From the NCBI RefSeq assembly GCF_025602895.1, contig NW_026516330.1:1-64000 (forward strand): 64,000 nt of DNA, in the 5' to 3' direction. Positions within the stretch are counted from its first letter, which is position 1, and each line of letters opens with the position of its first letter. The notes below the pieces were generated by a model. That model ran no database searches. It saw only the letters and a list, made by a program, of their open reading frames with translations, and was not told the DNA's origin. Source of the DNA: Polychytrium aggregatum (lineage: Eukaryota; Chytridiomycota; Chytridiomycetes; Polychytriales). This document shows positions 27,369-39,475 of this stretch, piece by piece. The position numbers and the translations under genes are program-made.

Positions 27369-27759
27369 CTATGTGTCTGACCCCGCTCGTCGTCGCCTCG
27401 CCCATCATGCGACCGGCCATCGCGGCATGTCGGCCATCGACCCCCCCCGTGCTCCCTCATCTCTCCTCCTCACTTGCCCATCTACCCACTCACCCGCCAC
27501 TCCCCCTCTCCCCCCCCCACCGGCGCTTGCGAATCTCGGGCTCGGCTGTCGCCAGCAGCCAGGCCAACGAGCCAGGCAGCGCCACCCTGCAATTGGCCAG
27601 AGCCGCACACAAGCCGCGGCCGGCGGTCTCTGTGGTGCGGCGTCGCGTGGGTTGGCCTGGACGCGTGTGCCGTTCGCCTTGCGCGAGCGCTGTGGCGGCT
27701 GCTTGCCAATCCACCTGCCATCCTCATCCACCCTGCTGGCCAAGCCCGCTGGCCTCAGA

Positions 27760-27766
27760 TATATAA
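27760..27766 (+). promoter_or_regulatory. TATA box (TATATAA)
   Basis: TATATAA stands alone in a GC-rich region 388 bp before the ATG at 28154 and is followed by pyrimidine-rich DNA. It fits a strong core promoter with a long 5' leader. Position and sequence are seen; function is inferred. Confidence 0.5.
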
Positions 27767-28153
27767 CCCCCCCCGGTCCCGCAGCCCGCCGCGCCGGACC
27801 TCAAGCAGGATTTGCTCTCTTCGCAGCTGCTCTTGCCAAGTTAGCCCCGCCGTCTTTTTGCCCTCCCACCGTCACCGCAATCTTTCATTTGTTCTTGCAC
27901 TGTTTTGCACCTGTTCTATCCTGCATTTGCCCCGCATACCTTTGTTGTTTGGTAGGTCCGCCCGATCGCTGTCTCTGCTGCTTCCGCTGCCTCGGCCGCT
28001 TCTGCTACCGCTGCCGCCGGCGCCACCGCCAGGCTCGTCGAGCCAACTCGGCTCCGCTCTAACCTGGCCAAAATGGCTACTCATCCACTGGCAATCTCCA
28101 GATACTGCCTTTGACCATTTCTACCTGCTTGTAACCATCCCGGTACTTGAATC

Positions 28154-31100
28154 ATGTCCACTGTCCAAGAATCCACCACCTCCAACACTGTTGTTGACGC
28201 CACCGGCCGCTCCGTCACCACCACCACCACCACCACCACCCGGACTACCGCCGATGTCGTTCTGAGCGAGGCCGCCGTCATCGTCAACACCCCCCACGAG
28301 GGCTGGCTCGCCCGCGTCGGTTTCCTGGGCCTGACCAACTCCCGTTACTACTACCGCCTTGGCCGCGAGGAGGGCATCGAGATCGAGCGCCTCTCCCAGA
28401 TCTACGAAAAGAACGTCCGATACGACGTCAGCGATACCGAGGCCTTCTTTGCCAAGCGAAACGAGGACCTCTTCGACGATCTTGCCGCCGCCAGCTCTTC
28501 GCTCGAGGGCTTCCTCATCGGCTTCAAGTCCGACTCGGACAAGGATAGCTACTACCCCGTCGTTCTCATCAATCTGCGCGACATTGTCGACGTCAGCCCC
28601 ATCAATACCACCACCAACAACAACGCCTTTGTCATCAAGACCGCCCGCGACACCTACACCTTCATTGCCGAGCCCACCGTGACATCCACTCCCTGGATTG
28701 AGGCCCTGAATGCCACCCGCGCTCGTCTGGCTTCTCGCTCCGATATCAAGGAGTCCCAGACCTACAAGGAAGCCTTCTCGCGCCTTGTCAAGCAGACGGT
28801 CCTCTTCTCCAAGACCACCGGCGAGGACGCTACCACCCTCGTTGACCAGGAGGAGACGACCGAGGCCCCCAAGCATGCTCCCAAGAGCTCTCTTTTCGGC
28901 GGCATCTTTGGCTCGTCCCAGTCTGCCAGGGTAAGGTGGTTTGCAGCCAAGCACGATATCGTCCGGGTGCGGATGGGCTATGCTCAATGCAGACAGGCAT
29001 GGCGATATCCTGTCACAGGCTCTTCTTTGCCACCATCGATCTTCCTGACAGCAAGCTAACAGTCCGAGCTCATTTTCCCGCATTTGTGCTCAGGGCGACG
29101 AGGACACTGTCAACATCGAGAACAAGCGGTAAGTGCTTACTCTACTGTAATCCGCAGGCCTCCCCGAATCCACAACTGTCTCGTTCGTGACTGCGCAGAC
29201 TGGCAGACTGACTGACCTTACGTTCTGCGCTATAGATTCTCATTTGGCTTCTTCAAGAAAGCCGAGGCCAAGACCCCCGCCGTGGTGGTCACACCCTCTG
29301 AGCGTGAGGAGCACCGCCGCATCCAGATCACCAAGACCATCACCCACGGTGACAACAGCACCCAGACTATCGTCACCATCATCACCCGCACGGTTCGCAT
29401 CTCGATCGATGGCCACGAGACCGTCTTGACTGAGACTGAGGAGTCCAAGGATGCTACAACCGGCGAGATCTACATTGCCAGCATTGGCGACCGCGAAGAC
29501 GTCACTGATATCCAGCAGACCGTGGCTGCGCCTGAGACCAGGCTCCACCTTCGCACCGAGAAGCGCACCAAGACCATCACCAAAACCATCACCCACGCCG
29601 ATAAGCGCGTCCAGAAGCTCATCACCATCGTTGTTCGTATTGTGCGAATCTACTCGGATGAGAGCGAAGAGATTGTCTCCGAGACTGAGGAGACCAAGGA
29701 CTCTATCACCGGTGAGGTTTACATCGCCCAGGAAGGTGATGTTGAAGTTATCGAGAACGAAGACACCGTCAGGTGGGTAACCAGATCGAGCGACTGAACG
29801 AAGCTGCTTGCACTGGGAAAATGCAGAAGCGAAATGGAGCCGACCGATCGCAATGCACAGAAGTGTTCGATTGCCTCTGTCTCATTCTGACGCATTGATG
29901 CCTCACTCCCTCAGCGAAAACGTCTGGACCAATATCTATAAGAACATCGCCTCAGGTGCCTCGAATGCTCTGACGACCACTGCTGATGGCGTTGCTGTCC
30001 TTGGCGGCTCGATTGCGAACGGAGCCTCAACTGTTGCTCAAGGATCTGCTCAGATTGGAAACGCTATTATCGATGGTGGCAAGTCCGGAGTTCGCAGCAT
30101 CTTCGGTATTTTCAAGGGTGCTGCCAAGGAAGATCTCGAAGTTGTGGGAGACAAGAGCATCGCTGACACCGAGGCTACGAAGAGATCATCAAAGCTCTTC
30201 GGTTTCTTCAACAGTGCCAAGGACACCGCCTCCAACGCCGCCGTCACCACTGCCGACGGCGTGAACGTTGTCGGTGAGGCTGTTGCCACTGGCGCCACCT
30301 CCGTCGCCTCGGGTGTTGCTCAAGGCACCGCTCTTGCTGGTGGTGCTGTTGTTGCTGGTGGCAAGGCCATTTATGGTCTGTTCCAGCGCAAGAAGGTCCT
30401 CACCAGTGGCGAGGAGGTCGTCGAGGATGCTCCCGTTGTCGAAGTTGAAGGTGACGACTACGAGTTCGAAGAGGAGGAGCAGGTCACCACCATCCAGACC
30501 ACCATTGTCGAGACTGATGGCACCCGCCGCAAGATCGTCAAGCGCGTTGTCAAGGTCACTCGTTTCTTCAAGGACGGCCGTGTCGAGATTGTCTCTGAGA
30601 ACGCCGATGCCAAGGATGCTGCCACCAACGAAGTGTATGTGATCAGCACTGACTCTGTCGAGGAGATCGATGAGACTGTCGTCCCCGAGGTCCAGACCAC
30701 CCGTCGCCGCTACGGCTTCCTCGATACTCTCTACCACGGTGCTGCTGTGGTCGGCGAGGCTGCTGCTGCCGGCGCTGCTGGTGTTGCTGCCGGCGCTGTT
30801 GCTGTCGGTGAGACTGTTGTTGAAGGTGGCAAGGCCGGCGTCAACGCCTTCCTCGGCCTCTTCCGTCGCAAGAAGGTCCTCCCCACCGGCGAGGAAGTCT
30901 GGGAAGAAGTCCCTGCCGGCACTGCTGGTGCCGAGCCTGTTCCTGTCTCGGCTGTCCCCACCGCCTCCGGTGTTGATGCCAGCAACCCTCGACGTTCGTC
31001 GTCGAAGTTCTTTGGCTTCTTCAAGAGCGCCAAGGACACCGCCTCCAACGCCGCCGTCACCACTGCCGACGGCGTGAACGTTGTCGGTGAGGCTGTTGCC

Positions 31101-34100
31101 ACTGGCGCCACCTCCGTCGCCTCGGGTGTTGCTCAAGGCACCGCTCTTGCTGGTGGTGCTGTTGTTGCTGGTGGCAAGGCCATTTATGGTCTGTTCCAGC
31201 GCAAGAAGGTCCTCACCACTGGCGAGGAAGTCGTCGAGGACGCTCCCGTTGTCGAAGTTGAAGGTGACGACTACGAGTTCGAAGAGGAGGAGCAGGTCAC
31301 CACCATCCAGACCACCATTGTCGAGACTGATGGCACCCGCCGCAAGATCGTCAAGCGTGTTGTCAAGGTCACTCGTTTCTTCAAGGACGGTCGTGTCGAG
31401 ATTGTCTCTGAGAACGCCGATGCCAAGGATGCTGTCACCAACGAAGTGTATGTGATCAGCACTGACTCTGTCGAGGAGATCGATGAGACTGTCGTCCCCG
31501 AGATCCAGACCACCCGTCGCCGCTACGGCTTCCTCGATACTCTCTACCACGGTGCCGCCGTTGTCGGCGAGGCTGCTGCTGCCGGCGCTGCTGGTGTTGC
31601 TGCCGGCGCTGTTGCTGTCGGTGAGACTGTTGTTGAAGGTGGCAAGGCCGGCGTCAACGCCTTCCTCGGCCTCTTCCGTCGCAAGAAGGTCCTCCCCACC
31701 GGCGAGGAAGTCTGGGAAGAAGTCCCTGCCGGCACTGCTGGTGCCGAGCCTGTTCCTGTCTCGACTGTCCCCACCGCCTCCGGTGTTGACGCCACTCGCT
31801 CCACTGAGACTCCCTCCAAGCGCGGCTCTCTGTTCTTTGGCTTCTTGCGAAATGTCAAAGGCTCGGCTTCCAACGCCGCCGTCACCACTGCCGATGGTGT
31901 GAACGTTGTTGGTGAGGCTGTTGCCACCGGAGCCACCTCCGTCGCCTCGGGTGTTGCTCAAGGCACCGCTCTTGCTGGTGGTGCTGTTGTTGCTGGTGGC
32001 AAGGCCATTTATGGTCTGTTCCAGCGCAAGAAGGTCCTCACCAGTGGCGAGGAGGTCGTCGAGGATGCTCCCGTTGTCGAAGTTGAAGGTGACGACTACG
32101 AGTTCGAAGAGGAGGAGCAGGTCACCACCATCCAGACCACCATTGTCGAGACTGATGGCACCCGCCGCAAGATCGTCAAGCGCGTTGTCAAGGTCACTCG
32201 TTTCTTCAAGGACGGTCGTGTCGAGATTGTCTCTGAGAACGCCGATGCCAAGGATGCTGTCACCAACGAAGTGTATGTGATCAGCACTGACTCTGTCGAG
32301 GAGATCGATGAGACTGTCGTCCCCGAGGTCCAGACCACCCGTCGCCGCTACGGCTTCCTCGATACTCTCTACCACGGTGCTGCTGTGGTCGGCGAGGCTG
32401 CTGCTGCCGGCGCTGCTGGTGTTGCTGCCGGCGCTGTTGCTGTCGGTGAGACTGTTGTTGAAGGTGGCAAGGCCGGCGTCAACGCCTTCCTCGGCCTCTT
32501 CCGTCGCAAGAAGGTCCTCCCCACCGGCGAGGAAGTCTGGGAAGAAGTCCCTGCCGGCACTGCTGGTGCCGAGCCTGTTCCTGTCTCGGCTGTCCCCACC
32601 GCCTCCGGTGTTGATGCCAGCAACCCTCGACGTTCGTCGTCGAAGTTCTTTGGCTTCTTCAAGAGCGCCAAGGACACCGCCTCCAATGCTGCTGTCACCA
32701 CTGCCGATGGTGTGAACGTTGTTGGTGAGGCTGTTGCCACTGGCGCCACCTCCGTCGCCTCGGGTGTTGCTCAAGGCACCGCTCTTGCTGGTGGTGCTGT
32801 TGTTGCTGGTGGCAAGGCCATTTATGGTCTGTTCCAGCGCAAGAAGGTCCTCACCAGTGGCGAGGAGGTCGTCGAGGATGCTCCCGTTGTCGAAGTTGAA
32901 GGTGACGACTACGAGTTCGAAGAGGAGGAGCAGGTCACCACCATCCAGACCACCATTGTCGAGACTGATGGCACCCGCCGCAAGATCGTCAAGCGTGTTG
33001 TCAAGGTCACTCGTTTCTTCAAGGACGGTCGTGTCGAGATTGTCTCTGAGAACGCCGATGCCAAGGATGCTGTCACCAACGAAGTGTATGTGATCAGCAC
33101 TGACTCTGTCGAGGAGATCGATGAGACTGTCGTCCCCGAGATCCAGACCACCCGTCGCCGCTACGGCTTCCTCGATACTCTCTACCACGGTGCTGCTGTG
33201 GTCGGCGAGGCTGCTGCTGCCGGCGCTGCTGGTGTTGCTGCCGGCGCTGTTGCTGTCGGTGAGACTGTTGTTGAAGGTGGCAAGGCCGGCGTCAACGCCT
33301 TCCTCGGCCTCTTCCGTCGCAAGAAGGTCCTCCCCACCGGCGAGGAAGTCTGGGAAGAAGTCCCTGCCGGCACTGCTGGTGCCGAGCCTGTTCCTGTCTC
33401 GACTGTCCCCACCGCCTCCGGTGTTGACGCCACTCGCTCCGCCGAGACTCCCTCCAAGCGCGGCTCTCTGTTCTTCGGTTTCTTCAAGAGCGCCAAGGAC
33501 ACCGCCTCCAACGCCGCCGTCACCACTGCCGATGGTGTGAACGTTGTTGGTGAGGCTGTTGCCACTGGAGCCACCTCCGTCGCCTCGGGTGTTGCTCAAG
33601 GTACCGCTCTTGCTGGTGGTGCTGTTGTTGCTGGTGGCAAGGCCATTTATGGTCTGTTCCAGCGCAAGAAGGTCCTCACCAGTGGCGAGGAGGTCGTCGA
33701 GGATGCTCCCGTTGTCGAAGTTGAAGGTGACGACTACGAGTTCGAAGAGGAGGAGCAGGTCACCACCATCCAGACCACCATTGTCGAGACTGATGGCACC
33801 CGCCGCAAGATCGTCAAGCGCGTTGTCAAGGTCACTCGTTTCTTCAAGGACGGTCGTGTCGAGATTGTCTCTGAGAACGCCGATGCCAAGGATGCTGTCA
33901 CCAACGAAGTGTATGTGATCAGCACTGACTCTGTCGAGGAGATCGATGAGACTGTCGTCCCCGAGGTCCAGACCACCCGCCGCCGCTACGGCTTCCTCGA
34001 TACTCTCTACCACGGTGCTGCTGTGGTCGGCGAGGCTGCTGCTGCCGGCGCTGCTGGTGTTGCTGCCGGCGCTGTTGCTGTCGGTGAGACTGTTGTTGAA

Positions 34101-36045
34101 GGTGGCAAGGCCGGCGTCAACGCCTTCCTCGGCCTCTTCCGTCGCAAGAAGGTCCTCCCCACCGGCGAGGAAGTCTGGGAAGAAGTCCCTGCCGGCACTG
34201 CTGGTGCCGAGCCTGTTCCTGTCTCGACTGTCCCCACCGCCTCCGGTGTTGACGCCACTCGCTCCACTGAGACTCCCTCCAAGCGCGGCTCTCTGTTCTT
34301 TGGCTTCTTGCGAAATGTCAAAGGCTCGGCTTCCAACGCCGCCGTCACCACTGCCGATGGTGTGAACGTTGTTGGTGAGGCTGTTGCCACCGGAGCCACC
34401 TCCGTCGCCTCGGGTGTTGCTCAAGGCACCGCTCTTGCTGGTGGTGCTGTTGTTGCTGGTGGCAAGGCCATTTATGGTCTGTTCCAGCGCAAGAAGGTCC
34501 TCACCAGTGGCGAGGAGGTCGTCGAGGATGCTCCCGTTGTCGAAGTTGAAGGTGACGACTACGAGTTCGAAGAGGAGGAGCAGGTCACCACCATCCAGAC
34601 CACCATTGTCGAGACTGATGGCACCCGCCGCAAGATCGTCAAGCGCGTTGTCAAGGTCACTCGTTTCTTCAAGGACGGTCGTGTCGAGATTGTCTCTGAG
34701 AACGCCGATGCCAAGGATGCTGCCACCAACGAAGTGTATGTGATCAGCACTGACTCTGTCGAGGAAGTTGATGAGACTGTCGTCCCCGAGGTCCAGACCA
34801 CCCGCCGCCGCTACGGCTTCCTCGATACTCTCTACCACGGTGCTGCTGTGGTCGGCGAGGCTGCTGCTGCCGGCGCTGCTGGTGTTGCTGCCGGCGCTGT
34901 TGCTGTCGGTGAGACTGTTGTTGAAGGTGGCAAGGCCGGCGTCAACGCCGTTCTCAGCCTCTTCCGTCGTTCCGGACACCCCACCGAACTGGCTGACTCT
35001 GAGCGCGCCTATGTTGAGGTCGGCGATGACTCTCAGGAGTATGAATTCGAGCAGGAGGAGCGTGTTACGACAAGCACTGTCCGTGTTACCCGCAAGAACG
35101 GCCAGCGAATCCTCATCACCAAGGTTGTTGTTCAGATCTTCCGCCACTACCCCGACGGACACCAAGAACTGGTGTCGAATGTTACCCAAGCCGTCGATGC
35201 CATCAGTGGAGCTACCTTTGACATTGTCGATGACGACAAGGAAGAGCTGTTTGGCGATGTTGCGCCTGCAGTCAAGAGCACCAAGCGAAAGTGAGTTTAT
35301 GAGCCCCCCCCCGCCCGCTGTCGAATACCTTGCCTGAGACGACCGTTTCCTAACACGTGGCGCGACATTTCAAATCGTTACTAGGTTCGGATTTGTTGAT
35401 GGCAAGCCATCTGGTGCAGTTGTTAGAACCGAAATCAACGTTGCTCAGCCTATTGTTGACAATGCTGCCACCACCACGACTACTACCACCACTACCACTA
35501 CCACCACCACCACTACAACTGCCGGCGTTACGGACGGAACTGTTGTCGAGACCGATGTCCAAACTGCTGTCCAGACCGATGTCCAGACTCGCGAGATCCC
35601 TTCCTCGGTTGTCCAGGAAAGCAGCACCCAGGTCGTCGAGACCACCGAAACCGCCGTGTCAGTCGAGCCCTCTCTGACTGCTGCCGTTGTCGAAAGCCAA
35701 ACCTCTTCCGAAGTCGTCGACTCCACTGTTGTCGAGGAATCTCAGGTCACTGTTGCTGAGGAGGTTCAGACTGAAGCTGTGGCACAGCCCGCGCGCGGTG
35801 AAGAGTACATCACTGTCACCAAGCCCCAAACTTACGAGATCGAGGAGTGTGAATATGTTACTTACAACACCACTATCCAACACAATGCCGACGGCACCGT
35901 TACCTCTACCGTCGAAACCACCTCCCGCGTCGTCCGCATCTACCCCGACGGTCGCGAGGAGGAGGTTTCCCGAGACATCACTTCCAAGACCTATCCCTAC
36001 GCCGTTGTTGTTTCTCAAGAGGGCGAGGTCAGCGAGAAGATCTAA
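28154..36045 (+). CDS. Giant PH-like, glycine-zipper tandem-repeat protein (2,461 residues)
   Basis: Five exons keep phase throughout: 28154-28930, 29094-29128, 29236-29772, 29915-35290 and 35385-36045, all with GT...AG introns, 7,386 coding bases including the TAA. Residues about 45-195 resemble the PH-like domain of fungal Meu6-type proteins (WLARVGFLGLTNSRYYYRLG, DSYYPVVLINLRDIVDVSP). This match is from memory. Exon 3 has two copies of a beta-rich module (TKTITHGDNSTQTIVTI; TGEIYIAS). Exon 4 has one diverged, then six near-identical units of 271 or 275 residues. Each unit holds two Gly/Ala-rich hydrophobic segments ending GLFQRKKVL or GLFRRKKVL, with an acidic patch and a beta module between them. 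Exon 5 has a poly-Thr run and a last beta module (TSRVVRIYPDGREEEVS). No signal peptide or clear membrane helix is seen. Function unknown; membrane or lipid-surface binding is a guess from the PH-like domain and amphipathic repeats. Confidence 0.8.
30212..34950 (+). repeat. Six-unit coding tandem repeat (813/825 bp units)
   Basis: Equivalent bases recur at 30268, 31081, 31906, 32719, 33544 and 34369, giving spacings of 813, 825, 813, 825 and 825. The 12-bp length difference lies in the linker between units. Units 1 and 3 end with an ASNPRRSSSKFFGFF linker; units 2 and 5 with TRSTETPSKRGSLFFGFL; unit 4 with a hybrid. Most of each unit is identical at the DNA level. The sixth unit diverges after about 34947. 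Confidence 0.95.
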
Positions 36046-36662
36046 CCGCCCTCATAACTCGCTGATGTTGCCACTCTATCCTTTATTCTCCTCATTTACG
36101 ACGTTCGAAATTGAACCGGGGACACCCTTGCTTCTGAGGCCGATGGCCATCCTTTCTGGATCCTGAATACACATACTTCATTTCCTAAAGATTTACATAA
36201 TGAGCGAACCGAACACCCAATCGCTCTCCTTCCGAATGGAGTGAGCATATCAATAATCCATAATCACCATCCATCTCGTGCAAGCAGGCAAGGGATTTAC
36301 CTCCCGCCTCCGAGTGAAGACCACCGGTCGCTCTCTGGTCTCCACAATCGACCTGCACACTGGTCTCGGCGTGCCAGCGGCGAATGGTGCTCTTGGACAC
36401 ACTGGATATGGAGGCAACTTTTCTCGGGCTATGAGCGAGGGCGTAGCACCGCATCACAGAATGGCCATGGCCAGCGCGCGATGGTATTGGGAGGCATATC
36501 AAGTCGATGGTCGAACACCAAGGTGTCCCGTTTTATTGGATTGGTTGTAAAGTTGCCTTGGAAGACTTTGTTGGCCGCCAACTCTCACAATGTCCAACGA
36601 CGGCCCGTTATATGGACAGCGTCGCCTGCCCAGCAACTGTGGCTCTTGCAGCTGCACACACA
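36046..36662. other. Convergent 3' intergenic region
   Basis: This lies between the 3' ends of the repeat-protein gene (+) and the Dbp8 gene (-). Short open frames are present but none resembles a known protein. Confidence 0.5.
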
Positions 36663-39475
36663 TTACTTTGTTCTAACCTTCTTTGCAGGACGTCTGTCGT
36701 CCTGCGGCACCGAAAATCCAAGCAAATGGGTGCCAATCAGTCGCGGTGCATGCATCCAGCAAGTTGCGTTTAGCCAGCTGCGTCCAGCCAGTTGCATTCT
36801 CACTGCGGTTCATAGTTCTCATCGCGCATTTCCATGTCTGGCGCGCTGGGTCAGCACATACCTTGCTGCGGGGCTCGCCTCGGGATCCCTGTTCCAGCTT
36901 TTGCTGCTTCTCCTTGTTGATCCGTCTCCGAGCTCCAAAGTTGGTATCGGCCAGATGCTGTGGATCCATGGAGGTAAAACGAACAGAGCTCAGGCCATTG
37001 TGATGCGGGCCGGCTTTATGGCGCAACAAGCTCATCTTCGGCGGCGCATCCATACGTTGCAATCTAGCTGCGCCCTCACAGCACATACCATATTTGCAAC
37101 TCTCCGTGCCAGAGAGACCTCATTCAGAGCTTCAAGCACATCCTGCTCCTCGACCTTGTATTCGGTCAGCTTCTTCTCTGCATTTTTCGGCGGTCGGAGG
37201 GTAGTACCCGTTAAGCTCCTGTTCACACAGCAGGTGCGCACGTGTCTTGAATGATACGCCTGAGCTCTGCCTGGCATGCGTATCAGACGCCAAAGTCACT
37301 TACTTGTTTTGCCCTCAATGTTCAGCAAGACGTTAATGTCGCGCTCCGTCACCATTGACACCGCGAGACCCCCACGGCCGGCACGAGCGGTGCGACCCAC
37401 TCGATGGATGTAGTCTGTGGCATCGGCAGGCAGCTCATAGTTGATGACAACTTGAACAGTAGGAATGTCCAGGCCACTAAAAGCATTTCGCCGGCACGAT
37501 CAGCTTTGAGCGCACACACATGGGATACGCTTTGCCTTGACTGTGAGGACACCGCCGCTCCCACCAGCCACCTGGCCCGTGTGCTCGTTTCTCACCGGCT
37601 GCCAACATCCGTGGCGATAAGAATCGGAACAATGTTGCTCTTGAATTTAGCGAGCGAGCCGATGCGATCTGCTTGGCTCATCTCGGCATGTAGAGCTGTC
37701 GATTTGAGTCCGAGCTCGCGAAGCATAACGCGAATCCGCTCGCAAGTTCGGCACTTGCTCGTAAAAATTATGGCGGTTTTGCCGTCAAAGTCGTTCCGCA
37801 AAATATGTGCGAGATATGCATCGCGCACCGTGGATGGAATAAAGAGATATCGCTGGTCCAGCTTCTCGACCGTGTCGTATCTGTTTACGGCGTCCGGAAA
37901 AGTTGGAAGTGTTGTATGGTAGCCGGTTAGGCCATGGAAAGGAACAAGCTGGCCCATAGAGATCCATATGAACTTACTTCTCGGCACATTTATATACAAA
38001 TGGCTGGGTGTTTGGATCAAGCTGAAGGCCCTCGATATCCTTGGTGATGGTCGCGGTAAAGAGTAGAGTCTGTCGCTTCTGAGGAACTTGCTGGAGAATG
38101 ACTTGGAGATCGTCGGCAAAAGTATCCTCAAGCATTCGGTCGGCTTCGTCAAGAACCTATAGTGCCGTGGCTGCACGTTAATGCTCAAGAGCCGCCGTGC
38201 AATCGCTTCTCGCGGTATCGCTTAGATGCTGCCAATCGGACACATTACCAGGAATTTGAGCCTCTTGAAGTGAATGCTGTTGCTGCTGCTGTGGATGTGA
38301 TCGACCAGTCGCCCTGGAGTGGCTATAACGACATGAGGCCGTTTCGACAGCTCAATAGCCTGCGCCATCATGTCTTTATAAGAAAGCGTCAGGGAAAATA
38401 GCATTGTGAGTCGCTGAGTCACAGTTGCGCATCGTTACAGAGTCGGTCTGGGCGTATATGCAATGTCGATCATACCCATGCCACCAACTACTACGCTCTG
38501 CTTGAGGTTGATTCCAGCGCCAAGGACACGAAACTGCTCCGCAATCTGAAAAGCAAGCTCCCTGGTGAGCGAGAGCAACCAAATGGAGTCAGGAAAATAT
38601 CGTCCGAGTATTTTTGTCTCGAGTGTCGCGCGCCCCTTCCGAAGGCCATCCACCTACCGGGTCGGAGTCAACACCAGTGCAAATACGCCGTAAGGATCTT
38701 CGGCAAGCTTTTGAAGTATTGGCAACGCAAAGGCTGCGGTTTTGCCGCTTCCGGTTTTGGCACTGCCAATTACGTTGCGTCCTATGTTTTCTGTGCATGA
38801 GCAAGAGATCCGAGAAACACGACGGCGGCGACTTGCTGGGCCGAGAGTAGATACCGCCCAATACATCCGAAATAGATGGCCACAGCACGGAGCCTCACCT
38901 GCGAGGATCATGGGTATGCAGCTCGCTTGGATTTCAGAGGCTGTCCGAATCGAGAGCGACTTGAGAGCGTCAACTAGCCACGGGTTGAGTCCCAGCTCGG
39001 AAAACGTGTGGCTCGTTTTTGCAGGTGCGTTATCGTACCCGCCAGAGTTGTCCTGGTCCTCGTCCGCAGCTGCGTTGCCATCATCGTCATCATCCTGATT
39101 GCCTTCTGGTTCGACACTTGCGCCGTCGCTGGTAGGGATGTCCTCCAGACGGCGTTCGGAGTCGCTGTTGTCAGAGCTTCCAACATGTTCTGCTGGCGAC
39201 CGCTCTTCCTCGTCATCTTCCTCGCTATAACCCTCGTCGTGACTAGACGGTCGCCCTGTTTTGTCGGCCGTGTGTTCTCCGTCGCTCACAAATGTCCTTT
39301 CTCGAGACTTGCCCGCAACACCAGAACGCCCAGCCTTCCCAAGACGGTCTGGCTGTTGGCTTGTCATAAAGAGCTCTGGCAAATCCGCGTCCTGCTCGTC
39401 CGAGCGACGGGACTTTCCTGCCTTTGGTTGCTTCTCTTGGACGGCGAAGGTCTTTGATTTGCCTCGTTTCACCAT
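36663..39475 (-). CDS. DBP8: DEAD-box RNA helicase Dbp8/DDX49, multi-exon
   Basis: The minus-strand ATG at 39475 ([10 protein letters not shown]) opens a long acidic, Ser/Asp/Glu-rich extension. The helicase core follows with the Q motif [17 protein letters not shown], motif [17 protein letters not shown] (38770-38720), [10 protein letters not shown] (split by an intron), TPGRLVDHI (38310), VLDEADRM (38150), the SAT-type LFTATITKD (38060), [13 protein letters not shown] (37760), TDVGSRG (37600) and [18 protein letters not shown] (37410-37360). The tail [14 protein letters not shown] resembles the DDX49 C-terminus. The last exon gives [12 protein letters not shown] and a TAA at 36663-36665, with phase kept across the final intron. 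Dbp8/DDX49 acts in the nucleolus in 18S rRNA maturation. All catalytic motifs are intact. The acidic N-terminus is longer than in yeast Dbp8. Confidence 0.93.

Larger units (their letters stand above)
26400..28153. promoter_or_regulatory. Divergent upstream region of Mam33 (-) and the repeat-protein gene (+)
   Basis: The region is 1.75 kb with several simple repeats and no recognised gene, although GC-rich open frames run through it on both strands. It includes a cluster of CCAAT words, a 9-bp repeat and a TATA element, annotated separately. The layout suggests the proximal promoter of the 28154 gene occupies roughly 27000-28150. Confidence 0.5.

Noticed and set aside
27000-28060. 393- and 277-codon frames upstream of the repeat gene
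   Set aside because: They read through CCAAT, CATGCTGCC and TATA repeats, have His/Pro/Ala bias and no domain; the region is better read as promoter.
30268-34765. Repeated 124-139 codon frames in a second plus-strand frame of the array
   Set aside because: They recur at each repeat unit in the frame one base off the real one and are Leu/Ser/Pro-rich shadows of it.
30189-35189. Open frame of 1,666 codons on the minus strand opposite the repeat array
   Set aside because: It mirrors the plus-strand repeat gene. The sense codons avoid those whose complement is a stop, and the repeats multiply the effect. The plus strand has phased introns, domains and sensible composition; the antisense has none.
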